From: Paenibacillus sp. PastM-3
GTDB taxonomy: Bacteria > Bacillota > Bacilli > Paenibacillales > Paenibacillaceae
Reading direction: 5' to 3'
Length of the DNA: 64,000 nucleotides
NCBI RefSeq assembly: GCF_029893965.1
Contig: NZ_JARXXP010000025.1
Location: 1 to 64,000, forward strand
A program made the position numbers and the translations under genes. This document shows positions 45,716 to 56,542 of the stretch, piece by piece; position 1 is the stretch's first letter, and every line of letters starts with the position of its first letter. The notes beneath the pieces are model-generated. The model did no database searches. It was not told where the DNA came from and saw only the letters and a program-made list of their open reading frames with translations.

Positions 45716-46654
45716 CTACTTTGCCACAGGACTTTTAACCTTCTTGTTTTTCTTCCGGGTCTCAGAGACCGCATAGATCAGCAGACCGATTACAGTTGCC
45801 ACATAAGGCAGCGTAGCAATCAGCTCCGCCGGAATTTTCAGCACCTGAAGCGCATTGGACAGTGCATCCGCCGCTCCGAACAGCAGGGAAGTCAGCGCCG
45901 TTCCGATGGTCGTGCTGCGGCCCATGGATTCTGCGGCAATCGCGATCCAGCCCCGGCCGGCGATCATATCACGCGTGAACAGTGACAGATAGCCCATCGA
46001 CATGTAAGCCCCGCCCAGGCTGGCAAAAAATCCGCTGAGCAGCAGTGCGGTATATTGGATTTTGACTACACTGACCCCGACCGACTGGGCGGCATGCGGG
46101 TTCTCCCCGACTGAACGGATACGCAATCCAAGCGGTGTCCGGTTCAGCAGATAATACACAGCCAGTACGGCCAGGATGGAGACGTAAGTCAGAATGTGGT
46201 GACCGGACAGAATCGGTCCAAGCACGGGTATATCTTGTATCAGCGGAATCTGAACACTTGGCAGCACCTTGCTCGCAAGCGAAGTTGAGGATCCCTTGTC
46301 CCCGCTCAGCAGATACAGAATGAATACGGTACCGCCCGAGGCGAACATGTTGATGGCTACACCGCCGAGAATAATATGCGTCTTGAATTTAAGGGTGAAA
46401 AAGGCGAGTATTCCGGCGATCAGCGTTCCCGATATTACTGCGCCAATCAGTCCAACCCAGGCACTCTGGGTATAAGCGCTGACAATGACGCCGGCCAGGG
46501 CCGACACCAGCATGATCCCTTCCATCCCGATATTAATAATGCCGGCCCGGTTGGAGATCAGCGCCCCCAGCGCGGCGAACAGAATCGGCGTAGTTACACG
46601 CAGCAACGAGAAGGCAAAGTCCGTCGTAAAAATAACATTCAGCAGACTGTTCAT
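45716..46654 (-). CDS. Nucleoside ABC permease, NupQ/YufQ type
   Basis: 312-residue BPD_transp_2 family permease with about nine transmembrane segments, ending in a basic tail (ETRKKNKKVK). It matches the second permease of BMP-type nucleoside importers (YufQ/NupQ). Its ATG overlaps the NupP-type gene by an ATGA junction. The GMEGIMLVSALAGVIVSAY region is characteristic. Confidence 0.88.
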   Translation of the reverse strand: MNSLLNVIFTTDFAFSLLRVTTPILFAALGALISNRAGIINIGMEGIMLVSALAGVIVSAYTQSAWVGLIGAVISGTLIAGILAFFTLKFKTHIILGGVAINMFASGGTVFILYLLSGDKGSSTSLASKVLPSVQIPLIQDIPVLGPILSGHHILTYVSILAVLAVYYLLNRTPLGLRIRSVGENPHAAQSVGVSVVKIQYTALLLSGFFASLGGAYMSMGYLSLFTRDMIAGRGWIAIAAESMGRSTTIGTALTSLLFGAADALSNALQVLKIPAELIATLPYVATVIGLLIYAVSETRKKNKKVKSPVAK

Positions 46655-47692
46655 GCGTTCGCTTTCGCCTCCTTCAGCAGCATCCGGTTTTTCCAGAATT
46701 TCAGGAATTGCTCAGCGGAGATCAGCAGGATAATAACCGCCTGGATGATCGAGATCATCTCGGAGGGCACATCCGACAGACGGGCCATCATATCGGCACC
46801 GATGCGGATATAAGCCAGGAACAGGGCCGAACCGATAACGGACAGCGGGTTGTTTTTGGCCAGCATCGCTACCAGCGCACCGTCAAGACCGTACCCGGGC
46901 AGAGATGCCCACTGGAACCGGTTGTACATCCCCAGCACTTCGACCGAACCGCCCATCCCGGCGATAAAGCCGGCGATCAGATGGACCAGAATGATTACTT
47001 TTGCGGTCTTCATCCCCGAGTAACGGGCAAAGTCGCGGTTCACCCCGGTCATCCGCAGCTCATAGCCCCATTTGGTCCGGTACAGGAACAGGTGGGCCAG
47101 TACAATCATCACGAGTACAATAATCAACCCGGTGTGGATGCGTGTGCCGGTGAAGATTTTGCTCAGCTGGGCTGTCTCTTGAAACTTGTAGGATACATTG
47201 GCAAAAGCCTTCGCATCACGCAGATGGTAATTAAGCAGATAGAGTCCGATTCCGAACAAAATGTTGTTGAACATCAGGGAGGTGACCAGCTCGTTGGCAT
47301 TCCACTTGGCTTTGAGAATACCGGGAATCGCCGACAGCAGCGCTCCGACAATGGAACCCGCCGCAATCGCGACCACCGGATGAAACCAGCTGTTCAGGCT
47401 CAGATGAATGGCCAGTACAGAAGCTACTACGCCAGAGAAATAGAAGATACCTTCTGCCCCGAGATTGAACATATTGGCCCGGAACAGCAGGGACACGGCA
47501 AGACCGGTGAACATCAGCGGAATCGCCATTTCAATCACGTTGCCGATATGCCCCTTGGTGGAAATAGGCTCCCACAGAAAAATACCGATCGTCTTGAGCG
47601 GCTGGTCGCTGACCAGTGAAATAATGATAAAGGCGATGGCCAGCGCAATCAGTATGACCGCCGTTGTCCGGATCACCTCAAAATATTTGACT

Positions 47693-47700
<8 letters not shown>
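46651..47700 (-). CDS. Nucleoside ABC permease, NupP/YufP type
   Basis: 349-residue BPD_transp_2 family permease with about eight to nine transmembrane segments (NLGAEGIFYFSGVVASVLAI region typical). It overlaps the ATPase gene by eight bases and the NupQ-type gene by four, so the three are tightly coupled. Confidence 0.88.
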
Positions 47701-49255
<1,555 letters not shown>

Positions 49256-49374
49256 GGGTTATCAACGCCTTTCAACTAGACTGGTTTTCTGCAAAAATAG
49301 GCAGCTGGAATTCTTCTTGGCTGAAGGAATCCCAACTGCAGGAGATACGGCGTACCGGTTAGTGTTTAATTTAA

Positions 49375-50514
49375 TTAAGGCTTAACAGCATTACGGATCG
49401 CTTCAACCTCCGAAGTTTCCATGCCCATTGCGTTGTCTACAGTGATTTCCTTGTTGATCAGCTTCTGCTTCACTTCTTCGACCTTAGCCTGCAGATCTGC
49501 CGGGAATACGCTGGTGTAGATGTCATTTTCGGCAATACCTACGCCGTCTTCCACAAAGCCTAGAACATCGCGTTTGCCCATTTCAAGCGTGCCTTCCTGA
49601 AGCTTGGTTACGGCGCCCAGGATCGCGCTGTCGATTTTTTTGATCGCGGAGGTGACAATCAGGTTGGCTTTCTCGCTGTCTGTATCTTTAAGCAGCATGG
49701 CCTGGTCGGAATCGACACCAATTGCATACTTTGTTTTTTCTTTTGCAGCATCAAAGATACCAAGGCCTGTACCGCCGGCTACGTTGAAGATTACGTCCAC
49801 ACCGGAGTTATACTGGATCAGTGACAGCTCCTTCCCCTTAGCCGGGTTAACGAAATCGCCCGCATAGGACACGGCCACTTTTACATCGGGATCAACATAT
49901 TGGGCACCCTGAATGTAACCGACCAGGAACGCGTTAATACCCGGAATATCCATCCCGCCGACAAAACCGATCACGTTATCCGGATTCGCATTCGGCATAT
50001 CCGACTGTGTAGCAAGTGCTGCAACTGCGCCAGCCAGGAAAGAGACTTCATTAGTGGAATAAGACATGTTGTACATGTTGGCTGGTGCTTCCTCGATGTC
50101 CGTGTCGTAGTTGATGAATTTTTTGTCCGGATTCGCTTCCGCCGTCATATTGAACATTTCCGTAATTTCCGAACCGCCCGAAATGACCACATCCCAATCT
50201 TCAGCGGCAATATCGTTAAAAGTAGGCTCCCACTTGGTCTTGTCAGTGCCCATCTCAATTACTTTGGTTTCCGCGCCCAGCTCTGTCTGCACTTTCTGCA
50301 GGCCGCTGTTGGCAGCGTCGAAGAAGGATTTATCTCCAAGCGTTCCCGGGATCAGCAGCACAACCTTGAGCTTGTCGCCTGAACCGGCATTTCCGCTATT
50401 TGCTGCATCGTTACCGGCATCCGCCGCATTTCCGTTGTTAGCTGTGTTGTTTCCGCAAGCAGTGACGAGTACCATTACCATGAGCAGCAATAATGCAAGA
50501 ACATTCTTTTTCAT
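49375..50514 (-). CDS. BMP-family nucleoside-binding lipoprotein
   Basis: 379-residue lipoprotein of the basic membrane protein family: signal peptide with lipobox VTAC, an Asn/Ala/Gly-rich linker and the BMP domain (GTLGDKSFFDAANSGL, GFVGGMDIPGINAFLVGYI, FNVAGGTGLGIFDAA). Members bind purine nucleosides such as guanosine, inosine and adenosine. It is the first gene of a six-gene operon, divergent from the AraC regulator; the 328-base region between them holds two dyads that may be operators. Confidence 0.92.
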   Translation of the reverse strand: MKKNVLALLLLMVMVLVTACGNNTANNGNAADAGNDAANSGNAGSGDKLKVVLLIPGTLGDKSFFDAANSGLQKVQTELGAETKVIEMGTDKTKWEPTFNDIAAEDWDVVISGGSEITEMFNMTAEANPDKKFINYDTDIEEAPANMYNMSYSTNEVSFLAGAVAALATQSDMPNANPDNVIGFVGGMDIPGINAFLVGYIQGAQYVDPDVKVAVSYAGDFVNPAKGKELSLIQYNSGVDVIFNVAGGTGLGIFDAAKEKTKYAIGVDSDQAMLLKDTDSEKANLIVTSAIKKIDSAILGAVTKLQEGTLEMGKRDVLGFVEDGVGIAENDIYTSVFPADLQAKVEEVKQKLINKEITVDNAMGMETSEVEAIRNAVKP

Positions 50515-50591
50515 TTTGTCTGTTCACACCCCTGTTTGATATTGATGGACCACTTTAAAACGGCTGACTTCCCCAATTACACGTTTTGTTG

Positions 50592-50606
50592 TGTTGTTAT
50601 ACAACA
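50592..50606. promoter_or_regulatory. TGTTGT-TAT-ACAACA dyad upstream of the BMP gene
   Basis: Perfect 6-bp arms with a three-base centre, 78 bases upstream of the bmp start codon. Candidate operator for the nucleoside operon. Confidence 0.45.
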
Positions 50607-50685
50607 ATAGATTTTATGCAAATCCATAAAACGACTGAAAATCAATGAATAGCTTACATTCAATGATAAAAAAGGTGGTTTTCCG

Positions 50686-50788
50686 TCAATTAAACGATCA
50701 ATTTCCGAACAAGATGGCCAGTCAGGTTGCAGATCTTTCGTTTAATTGATACGATCATAGCAAATACGGCGGCAAACTTTTATATACT
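50686..50788. promoter_or_regulatory. 12-bp inverted repeat and promoter region of the AraC gene
   Basis: TCAATTAAACGA (50686-50697) and TCGTTTAATTGA (50738-50749) are exact reverse complements 52 bp apart, a spacing suited to looping or to two regulator dimers. TATACT at 50783-50788 could be the -10 element of the AraC gene (start codon 50843). The -35 is poor. Confidence 0.5.
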
Positions 50789-50842
50789 TTCGGTCATTTT
50801 TTTGTACGATTCGGCTAAATGAAAAAGAGTTGGAGGATCAAC

Positions 50843-51598
50843 ATGGATCGAGTCCTATATATTGTAAATGCAGAGCATGAAGCGGACACCCATATCCCGC
50901 GCCATCAGCATGAATGCTTCGAGCTGGTGTATTACATTCACGGGCTTGGCACATGCAGCATAGGGCAGCGCAGCTATCACTTCCGGCCGCACTCCTTTGC
51001 GCTGATCCCGCCCAATTTCAAGCATGACGAGAACCACCAGCCCCGCTCCGAGGTGCTGTTCGTCGGCTTTCACTGCGAGAATCCGGCAATAAGCACACTG
51101 TCAGGCGTATTTGAGGATGACAAGGAACATACGGTGCTGCAGACGCTGGTGCGGATGAACGAGGAGTTCAAGCGCAAGCGCGACGGCTTCTCCGAACTTT
51201 TAAATCTGCAGATGAGTGAAATTACGGTACACCTGCAGCGGCTGCTGGGCGGCTCAGGCTTCCAGTCCCCGGCACAGGACCAGATGCAGTATGTCCTCAA
51301 CTATATGGATGAGCATTACCGGCACAAGCTGTCGGTCCAGTCGCTGGCGGAAATGTCCGGGTACAGCTATGACCGGTTCAGGCATTTATTTAAGGAGCGC
51401 TTTGGCGAGTCGCCCCACCGCTATCTTTTGCTGAAACGCATCAATTATGCCAAATCTCTCCTGCTGCATACCCTTATGCATATATCCGAGGTATCCGCTG
51501 CGGCCGGATTCGTGAACGATGCCCAATTCTGCAATATGTTCAAAAGAGAGGTTGGTCTCTCGCCCCGGACCTTTCGTATCCGCAGCAAAGTTATATAA
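50843..51598 (+). CDS. AraC-family regulator with cupin domain
   Basis: 251 residues from the ATG at 50843, which has GGAGG seven bases upstream (an in-frame ATG at 50819 lacks a site). The N-terminal cupin (HIPRHQHECFELVYYIHG, HSFALIPPNFKHDENH) is the likely ligand-binding part; the C-terminal AraC domain has LAEMSGYSYDRFRHLFKERF and VSAAAGFVNDAQFCNMFKRE, quoted by parts. It is divergent from the nucleoside importer operon and lies upstream of the UbiX/UbiD and BMC genes, so it is the best candidate for the regulator linking uptake and degradation. Confidence 0.88.
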   Translation: MDRVLYIVNAEHEADTHIPRHQHECFELVYYIHGLGTCSIGQRSYHFRPHSFALIPPNFKHDENHQPRSEVLFVGFHCENPAISTLSGVFEDDKEHTVLQTLVRMNEEFKRKRDGFSELLNLQMSEITVHLQRLLGGSGFQSPAQDQMQYVLNYMDEHYRHKLSVQSLAEMSGYSYDRFRHLFKERFGESPHRYLLLKRINYAKSLLLHTLMHISEVSAAAGFVNDAQFCNMFKREVGLSPRTFRIRSKVI

Positions 51599-51724
51599 TG
51601 TAACATAAGTCACTTACTTTGGGGGATTTTTCTCTATAATGGAGTTTAACTTATTGAAAAAGTGAAGCTCGTCAGTTTAAACGCGTTATTTTGCGTAAGA
51701 TATCATTACAGGGGAGTGATCTTC

Positions 51725-52090
51725 TTGAATATCCCGCTGCTGCTCTCCTCCAATGAATACAAGAAGAAGTTGTCCCGCTGTTATAATGAGGTCCATAAGG
51801 AGCTGTACGGCGTCGGGGTAAATCAGCTACGGCTGGAGGCTGCCAACGATACAATGATCATGTTTCTGGTGAAGCATCAACGGGTTGCCGCCCTGCGCGC
51901 TCTGGAGGAGCATTATCCGGAACTTAAACAGTCTGTGGATGCTGCGCTGCATCAGGAATTCAAACGGCGTATCCAGAAGAAGCTGGCCGAAGAGCTTGAG
52001 CTGCCGGTTGTCGGCGTACTCAGGGATTATGATCCCCAGACAGCCTGGGCCTGTACCGTTGTTATCTGCGATACCGGGGCTGAACAATGA
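51725..52090 (+). CDS. DUF2294 (MpsC-like) protein
   Basis: 121-residue protein matching DUF2294, a family also called MpsC-like because one member was linked to membrane potential generation; the molecular function is not settled. It has no signal peptide or membrane segment. The start is a TTG with GGGGAGTGAT upstream; the frame is open for 21 more codons without a ribosome site. It starts 126 bases after the AraC gene and is followed by a strong terminator, so it is not part of the UbiX/UbiD unit. Confidence 0.75.
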   Translation: MNIPLLLSSNEYKKKLSRCYNEVHKELYGVGVNQLRLEAANDTMIMFLVKHQRVAALRALEEHYPELKQSVDAALHQEFKRRIQKKLAEELELPVVGVLRDYDPQTAWACTVVICDTGAEQ

Positions 52091-52242
52091 TGCAGGATTG
52101 ATCTTGCGGATTTACGGCTGCCGTTTTTGTTAAGAAGCAAGTTTAGGTTAATTAAATAACAGAATGTCAGGCTGCATTTCGATTTATCCTGATGCGCCGC
52201 ATGTTAACTAAGGTTAGCCCTATATCTGTTTACAGATTGCAG

Positions 52243-52288
52243 GAAGCCGTTGATTAGAGACCCCTCTCTATTTCAGCGGCTTCTTTTT
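52243..52288 (+). terminator. Strong terminator after the DUF2294 gene
   Basis: GAAGCCGTTGA and TCAGCGGCTTC enclose an inner TAGAGA-CCCC-TCTCTA stem and are followed by TTTTT. Confidence 0.9.
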
Positions 52289-52346
52289 GTTATTCACGAG
52301 TGAGTACATGGACATTCAAGCCATCTGCTAAAGGAGATTGCCGCTT

Positions 52347-52901
52347 ATGCGAATTGTAGTAGCTATCACAGGGGCCAGCGGCTCCATCTACGGTTACTCC
52401 CTGATCCGCAGCCTGCACCAGCTTGGTGTGGAAACCTATATCATCGCCACCGGTGCCGGGGAGAATGTGCTCGGGTACGAATGCGGCATTAAGCTGCAGG
52501 AGCTGGAGCAGTACGGAACGGTGTTATCCAACACAGACCTGTTCGCTCCGGTAGCCAGCGGGTCATTCAAAACCGACGGAATGGTCATTATCCCCTGCTC
52601 GATGAATACGCTCGGGGCGATCGCGAACGGCATGGGCGATACCCTGCTGAACCGGGCCGCCAGCGTCGTACTGAAGGAGCGGCGCCGGCTGGTAATCGTC
52701 CCGCGCGAGACACCGCTGCATCTGATCCACCTGGAGAATATGCTGCGGCTGGCCCGCGCAGGCGCGGACATTGTGCCCGCCTCTCCCGGTTTCTACAATC
52801 ACCCGACCGAAATCTGGGAGCTGGTGAATTTCATGAATGCCAGGGTGCTGGATGCGTTCGGGATTGAGCATCAGCTGATGAAAAGATGGGGGGAAGGCTA
52901 A
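52347..52901 (+). CDS. UbiX-family flavin prenyltransferase
   Basis: 184 residues from the ATG at 52347 (AAAGGAGA upstream). UbiX proteins make the prenylated FMN cofactor that UbiD decarboxylases need. Family motifs: VVAITGASGSIYG for the flavin phosphate, MVIIPCSMNTLGAIANGMGD and LVIVPRETPLHLIHLENML, quoted by parts, and PASPGFYNHP. Its stop overlaps the UbiD-type start (TAATG), so cofactor and apoenzyme are made together. Dodecameric in characterised members; cytoplasmic. Confidence 0.93.
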   Translation: MRIVVAITGASGSIYGYSLIRSLHQLGVETYIIATGAGENVLGYECGIKLQELEQYGTVLSNTDLFAPVASGSFKTDGMVIIPCSMNTLGAIANGMGDTLLNRAASVVLKERRRLVIVPRETPLHLIHLENMLRLARAGADIVPASPGFYNHPTEIWELVNFMNARVLDAFGIEHQLMKRWGEG

Positions 52902-54244
52902 TGGCAGCCGTCACTATCAGGCAATTGCTTGAGCGCTGGGAGCCGGGCGGAGAACTGCTGCGGATCCGCCGCGAGGTCGACCCGCGCTTCGAGCTGGGCG
53001 CAGTAGTCAAGGCTGTCCGCGGCAGCCAGGCGCTGCTGTTCGAGAAGGTCAAAGGCTACAGCGGACCGATGGCTGTCGGCCTCGGGGGCTCCAAGGAGCT
53101 GATCGCGGATAGCATGGACACAACCCCGGAGGAGCTGCTGCCTAGGCTGATAGCGGCAATTGTCCAGCCAACGCCAACCCGGCTGGTGCAGCAGGCTCCG
53201 GTGCAGGAGCAGGTGATCACCAGCCGGATCAGCCTGAAGGAGCTGTTTCCGGTATGCACGTATCATGCGGAGGACAGCGGCGCTTATTACGTCTCCGGCG
53301 TCATGGTCGTCAAGGGTGATGACGGCCGCAAGCGGTACACCTCCATCCGGCGCATGCAGCTGCTGGACGGGAACCGGACCGGCATCCTGATCTCTTCGCC
53401 GGAGCTGTTTCAGCAATATAAGGACTTTGAGGCACGCGGCGAGCCGCTGGAGGTGGCTTTCATGTTCGGGGTGGTTCCGGCGGTTGTGCTGGCTTCGCAG
53501 ATCAGCACCCAGCTGTTCCACACCGACAAGCTGGAGGTGGCCTCCGCCCTGCTCGGCCAGCCGCTGGAGGTCGTCCGCTGCCGGACGGTCGATCTTGAGG
53601 TGCTGGCCGAAGCCGAGGTTGTATTTGAGGGCAGGATCCTGCCCGGTATCCGCGAGCCGGAGGGGCCGTTCGGTGAGCTGGGCGGCTACTACGGGCCCCG
53701 GACAGAGCAGCCGGTCGTTGAAATTTCGGCCGTTACCCACCGCAGCCAGCCTATCTGGCAGACGATCCTGCCGGCCAGCTATGAAGAGAAGCTGCCGATG
53801 GCCATCGCCCGGGAGGTCGCCCTGCTCGGCTCCGTCCGCCAGGTCGTTCCGGGTGTAACGGCCGTCCACATCACAATGGGGGGTGTCGGGCGCTATCACG
53901 CCGTCATCCAGATCCGCAAGACTCAGGAGGGTGACGGCAAGACAGCGCTGCTGGCCGCTTTTGCCGGGGATAAGGACCTCAAGCATGTTGTGGTGGTCGA
54001 TGAGGATGTCAATCTGCTGGACCCGCTCGATGTCGAGTGGGCTATCGCCACCCGGGTGCAGGCCGATCTCGACCTGTTCATCGTGCCGGGTGCCAAAGGC
54101 TCCCCGCTTGAGCCCTCGCATAATCTGCGCGGCGTATCCGCCAAAATGGGCATCGACGCCACCTGCCCGCTCGCGCATAAGGAGCACTACCGGAGAACAC
54201 ATATCCCGGGGCAGGGTGAGATTCGGCTTGCCGATTATGTGTAG
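52901..54244 (+). CDS. UbiD-family prenyl-FMN-dependent decarboxylase
   Basis: 447 residues from the overlapping ATG. The UbiD signature is clear: IREPEGPFGELGGYYGPRTE with the catalytic Glu-Arg-Glu network, and the metal/phosphate region (RRMQLLDGNRTGI). These enzymes remove or add CO2 on aromatic, heteroaromatic or alpha,beta-unsaturated acids. The substrate cannot be read from sequence. Because of the purine-related genes around it, an imidazole carboxylate such as 4-amino-5-imidazolecarboxylate is a reasonable candidate. An 820-base repeat-filled gap separates it from the BMC operon, so cotranscription is uncertain. Confidence 0.92.
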   Translation: MAAVTIRQLLERWEPGGELLRIRREVDPRFELGAVVKAVRGSQALLFEKVKGYSGPMAVGLGGSKELIADSMDTTPEELLPRLIAAIVQPTPTRLVQQAPVQEQVITSRISLKELFPVCTYHAEDSGAYYVSGVMVVKGDDGRKRYTSIRRMQLLDGNRTGILISSPELFQQYKDFEARGEPLEVAFMFGVVPAVVLASQISTQLFHTDKLEVASALLGQPLEVVRCRTVDLEVLAEAEVVFEGRILPGIREPEGPFGELGGYYGPRTEQPVVEISAVTHRSQPIWQTILPASYEEKLPMAIAREVALLGSVRQVVPGVTAVHITMGGVGRYHAVIQIRKTQEGDGKTALLAAFAGDKDLKHVVVVDEDVNLLDPLDVEWAIATRVQADLDLFIVPGAKGSPLEPSHNLRGVSAKMGIDATCPLAHKEHYRRTHIPGQGEIRLADYV

Positions 54245-54490
54245 GCTGGGGATGTGTGGAGTTGGGGATGTGTCGGTTCGGGAGGTATGAGGGGCGGGCT
54301 GTGTTGGGCGAGGCTGGGTTGGCGAGGATAAAAGTCTGGGACTACGTCAGCCTGCTGCCTGCTGATCCCCGTACTGAATGGAGCGATATGAAACTAAAGG
54401 TCACCCCCTTTTCACCCGGATAGTTGTAGTTTGTGCAATTAAAAGCAGCTGTTTCTCCATTCGTGCACCTGATCGCGTGGCCGCTGAGTC

Positions 54491-54699
54491 GCTGTTGGGT
54501 AGCTGTTGAGTCGCTGTTGAGTCGCTGTTGAGTCGCTGTTGGGTAGCTGTTGAGTCGCTGTTGAGTCGCTGTTGGGTAGCTGTTGAGTCGCTGTTGGGTA
54601 GCTGTTGAGTCGCTGTTGAGTCGCTGTTGAGTCGCTGTTGGGTAGCTGTTGAGTAGCTGTTGAGTCGCTGTTGAGTCGCTGTTGGGTAGCTGTTGAGTA
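54491..54699. repeat. Minisatellite of nineteen 11-bp units
   Basis: Nineteen consecutive units of exactly 11 bp occur in three forms: GCTGTTGAGTC, GCTGTTGGGTA and, twice, GCTGTTGAGTA. A degenerate unit precedes the array. It is not coding: the period is not a multiple of three and no ribosome site is present. Confidence 0.92.
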
Positions 54700-54743
54700 T
54701 CTGCTTTATAACGATGGTTCTACCTTGTGCGGCTCCATTAAGC

Positions 54744-54927
54744 TAAGTGGAAAATCGTCATCTATTTTTGGCTAACTGCTTAAAAAAAGGAATCTAATTG
54801 GAGAAACATCACTTATTTCTGCCGATTTCGTCCGCAAAGGGGCTTACGTTCTAAAATAAGTGTTGATTTTCCAACTAGTGATTAGAAACAGTGAGATTTT
54901 GCGGAATTAAGTGGCGGAAATCCAACT
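54744..54927. repeat. Four copies of the AAGTGG...CCAACT intergenic repeat
   Basis: Copies at about 54744-54762, 54796-54815, 54856-54879 and 54907-54927 in both orientations, related to the pair at 34013-34083. Confidence 0.65.
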
Positions 54928-55065
54928 AAATGCTGCGGACCCACCGTTCCATGAGAATATTAGCAAACTGCCCCAATCCGCTGCCCCTCCTCACCCAATT
55001 TGGCTAATTATCAGGCTCATCATCAGGCGTGAGTAACGCCTGAAGCACTTTTTAGGAGGTGGATC

Positions 55066-55332
55066 ATGCAAGCAATCGGTTTAATTGAAACACGCGGCCT
55101 GACCCCGGCGCTGGAAGCGCTGGATGCCATGTGTAAAGCCGCCAATGTGCGGATGGCCAGCTTCAAGCGGGTTGGCTCAGGCCTTATTACCGTTATTGTC
55201 GAAGGCGATGTCGCAGCAGTAACGGCTGCAGTCGATGCCGGCATTGCCGCTTATCCGAAGACCGGCGGGCAGCTCGTATCCTCCAACGTCATTCCGCGCC
55301 CGCATGCCGATCTCGCCAGAATGCTGCTCTAG
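55066..55332 (+). CDS. BMC-domain shell protein (hexamer type), first copy
   Basis: 88-residue single BMC domain (Pfam PF00936 type), beginning MQAIGLIETRGLTPALEALD and with LITVIVEGDVAAVTAAVDAG and NVIPRPHADL. Such proteins form hexagonal tiles of a microcompartment shell with a central pore. AGGAGGTG precedes the ATG. It is the first of three hexamer-type genes in the operon and the shortest, with only a short C-terminal extension. Confidence 0.95.
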   Translation: MQAIGLIETRGLTPALEALDAMCKAANVRMASFKRVGSGLITVIVEGDVAAVTAAVDAGIAAYPKTGGQLVSSNVIPRPHADLARMLL

Positions 55333-55372
55333 CCTGCAGTCCGCATTCAAGTTATCAGGGAGGTGATTACCC

Positions 55373-56494
55373 TTGTCAAGCTTTATGAAAGATGTTGTGT
55401 CCGAGGTGCTGCAGCGGAACCGTATTGCGAATCCGGCTCCGTCAGGTCCGGCTGCCACTGCTGTAGCCTGCACTGCCGGCAGCAAAGAAAACTGCCTGCA
55501 TACCTGCTCTACTCCCGGGAATTGCCCCAAGCCGGGGCTGACGCTTCCGCTTAAACGGACCAATTACCAGAAGGAGCAGGCGGCCAAGCGGCTGGCCTCG
55601 ATTGGTGCCGAAGCAGCTGCCGCTATCGGCAGTGTGCAGCAGCAGGCTCCTGGCGGCGCCACCATGGCTAGAGCCGCTGGAGCTGAGAGGCCTCTGCCGG
55701 TCTCAGGGTCTATCCTGGCTGCAGCAGCTCAAGCAGGAAAGCCCGCCTCTCAGGGGCATACACCGGTTAATGAATCGTCCGAACCAGGACAACATTTCGC
55801 GGAGCACTACCTGTCCCCGCTGCTGCAGCGAACCTTATCCTGGCCGGAGCAGAAGGATAACGGCTTCTCGGGCGACCCCACTGCGCAATCGTCCGTCCCG
55901 GCAGAAGCGCAGGACCCGCTGGAGCCGCTCCGCCTCCCTGCGGCCGATATGGAGGTCTGGCTGTTCCCCCGCATCCGCGATGAACTCCGGCCCCTGCTCG
56001 GCATCCCGGGCCGGAATGACAGCGCAGCCGGGGTCATTAGCGCACCGAACTGCCACCCCGGCCAGCTGTTTGCCGCCGAAGAGCTGCTCCCGCAGGATTC
56101 CGGCCTGGAGGCCGATATCAGCTGGAGCACAGACGGCGGCGGCTTTGAGCTCAAGCTGTTCGGCGCAGATCACCGTGTGATCGCTGATAAGCTCAAAGCG
56201 CTCACCGCCCGGATGCAAGAAGGCTCAGGCTCAGCCGTCCGGGTGTGGATCAGCCGGGAGCCCGGCCGGCTGCTTCGCCGTTACTTTGGCGGCGGACCGC
56301 AGGAAGCCGTTGCCGTAGTGGCCGGTTCGTCCCGCTGGAACAGCATCGGCATCGCGGAGCAGTGGCTGCAGCGTAATTCCGGCTCAGGCCTTCGCCTGCG
56401 CACAGAGCGCGGCTACTGTATTCTCACCGGCACCGCCGGGCAGATGGCTGCTGCTGCGCCGGAGCTTGCCGGCTTATCCGCTACGCACCGGTGA
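55373..56494 (+). CDS. Unrecognised BMC-locus protein with a cysteine cluster
   Basis: 373 residues; I do not recognise the family. The start is a TTG with a near-perfect GGGAGGTGAT site five bases before it. Residues 2-16 (SSFMKDVVSEVLQRN) look like an amphipathic helix of the kind that targets cargo to BMC shells. Four cysteines follow at 33, 41, 45 and 51 (C-x7-C-x3-C-x5-C), possibly a metal or iron-sulfur site. Residues about 90-200 are Ala/Pro/Ser-rich and probably disordered; 210-373 look like a folded domain with no motif I know. Between two shell-protein genes, it is probably cargo or a shell-associated protein specific to this BMC type. Confidence 0.7.
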   Translation: MSSFMKDVVSEVLQRNRIANPAPSGPAATAVACTAGSKENCLHTCSTPGNCPKPGLTLPLKRTNYQKEQAAKRLASIGAEAAAAIGSVQQQAPGGATMARAAGAERPLPVSGSILAAAAQAGKPASQGHTPVNESSEPGQHFAEHYLSPLLQRTLSWPEQKDNGFSGDPTAQSSVPAEAQDPLEPLRLPAADMEVWLFPRIRDELRPLLGIPGRNDSAAGVISAPNCHPGQLFAAEELLPQDSGLEADISWSTDGGGFELKLFGADHRVIADKLKALTARMQEGSGSAVRVWISREPGRLLRRYFGGGPQEAVAVVAGSSRWNSIGIAEQWLQRNSGSGLRLRTERGYCILTGTAGQMAAAAPELAGLSATHR

Positions 56495-56542
56495 GCTTAA
56501 GCGCTGCCGCACAGCAAATCAAAGAACAAGGAGGCATTCTGT

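Larger units (their letters stand above)
54245..55065. other. Repeat-filled gap before the BMC operon
   Basis: No gene in 820 bases. It holds, in order, a GGGG/TGTG-rich stretch, the dispersed TTTGTGCAATTAAAAGCAG repeat (54430-54448), an 11-bp minisatellite (54491-54699) and four copies of the AAGTGG/CCAACT repeat family (54744-54927). The BMC promoter should lie in the last 100 bases, where I cannot place it. Confidence 0.7.

Noticed and set aside
50515..50842. Purine riboswitch upstream of the nucleoside operon
   Set aside because: No match to the conserved purine aptamer junction was seen; only short DNA-type dyads are present.
52898..54202. 434-codon minus-strand frame opposite the UbiD gene
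   Set aside because: Antisense shadow in a high-GC gene; the plus-strand frame has all UbiD motifs.
54491..54699. CRISPR array
   Set aside because: Units are 11 bp and directly adjacent, with no unique spacers and no cas genes.
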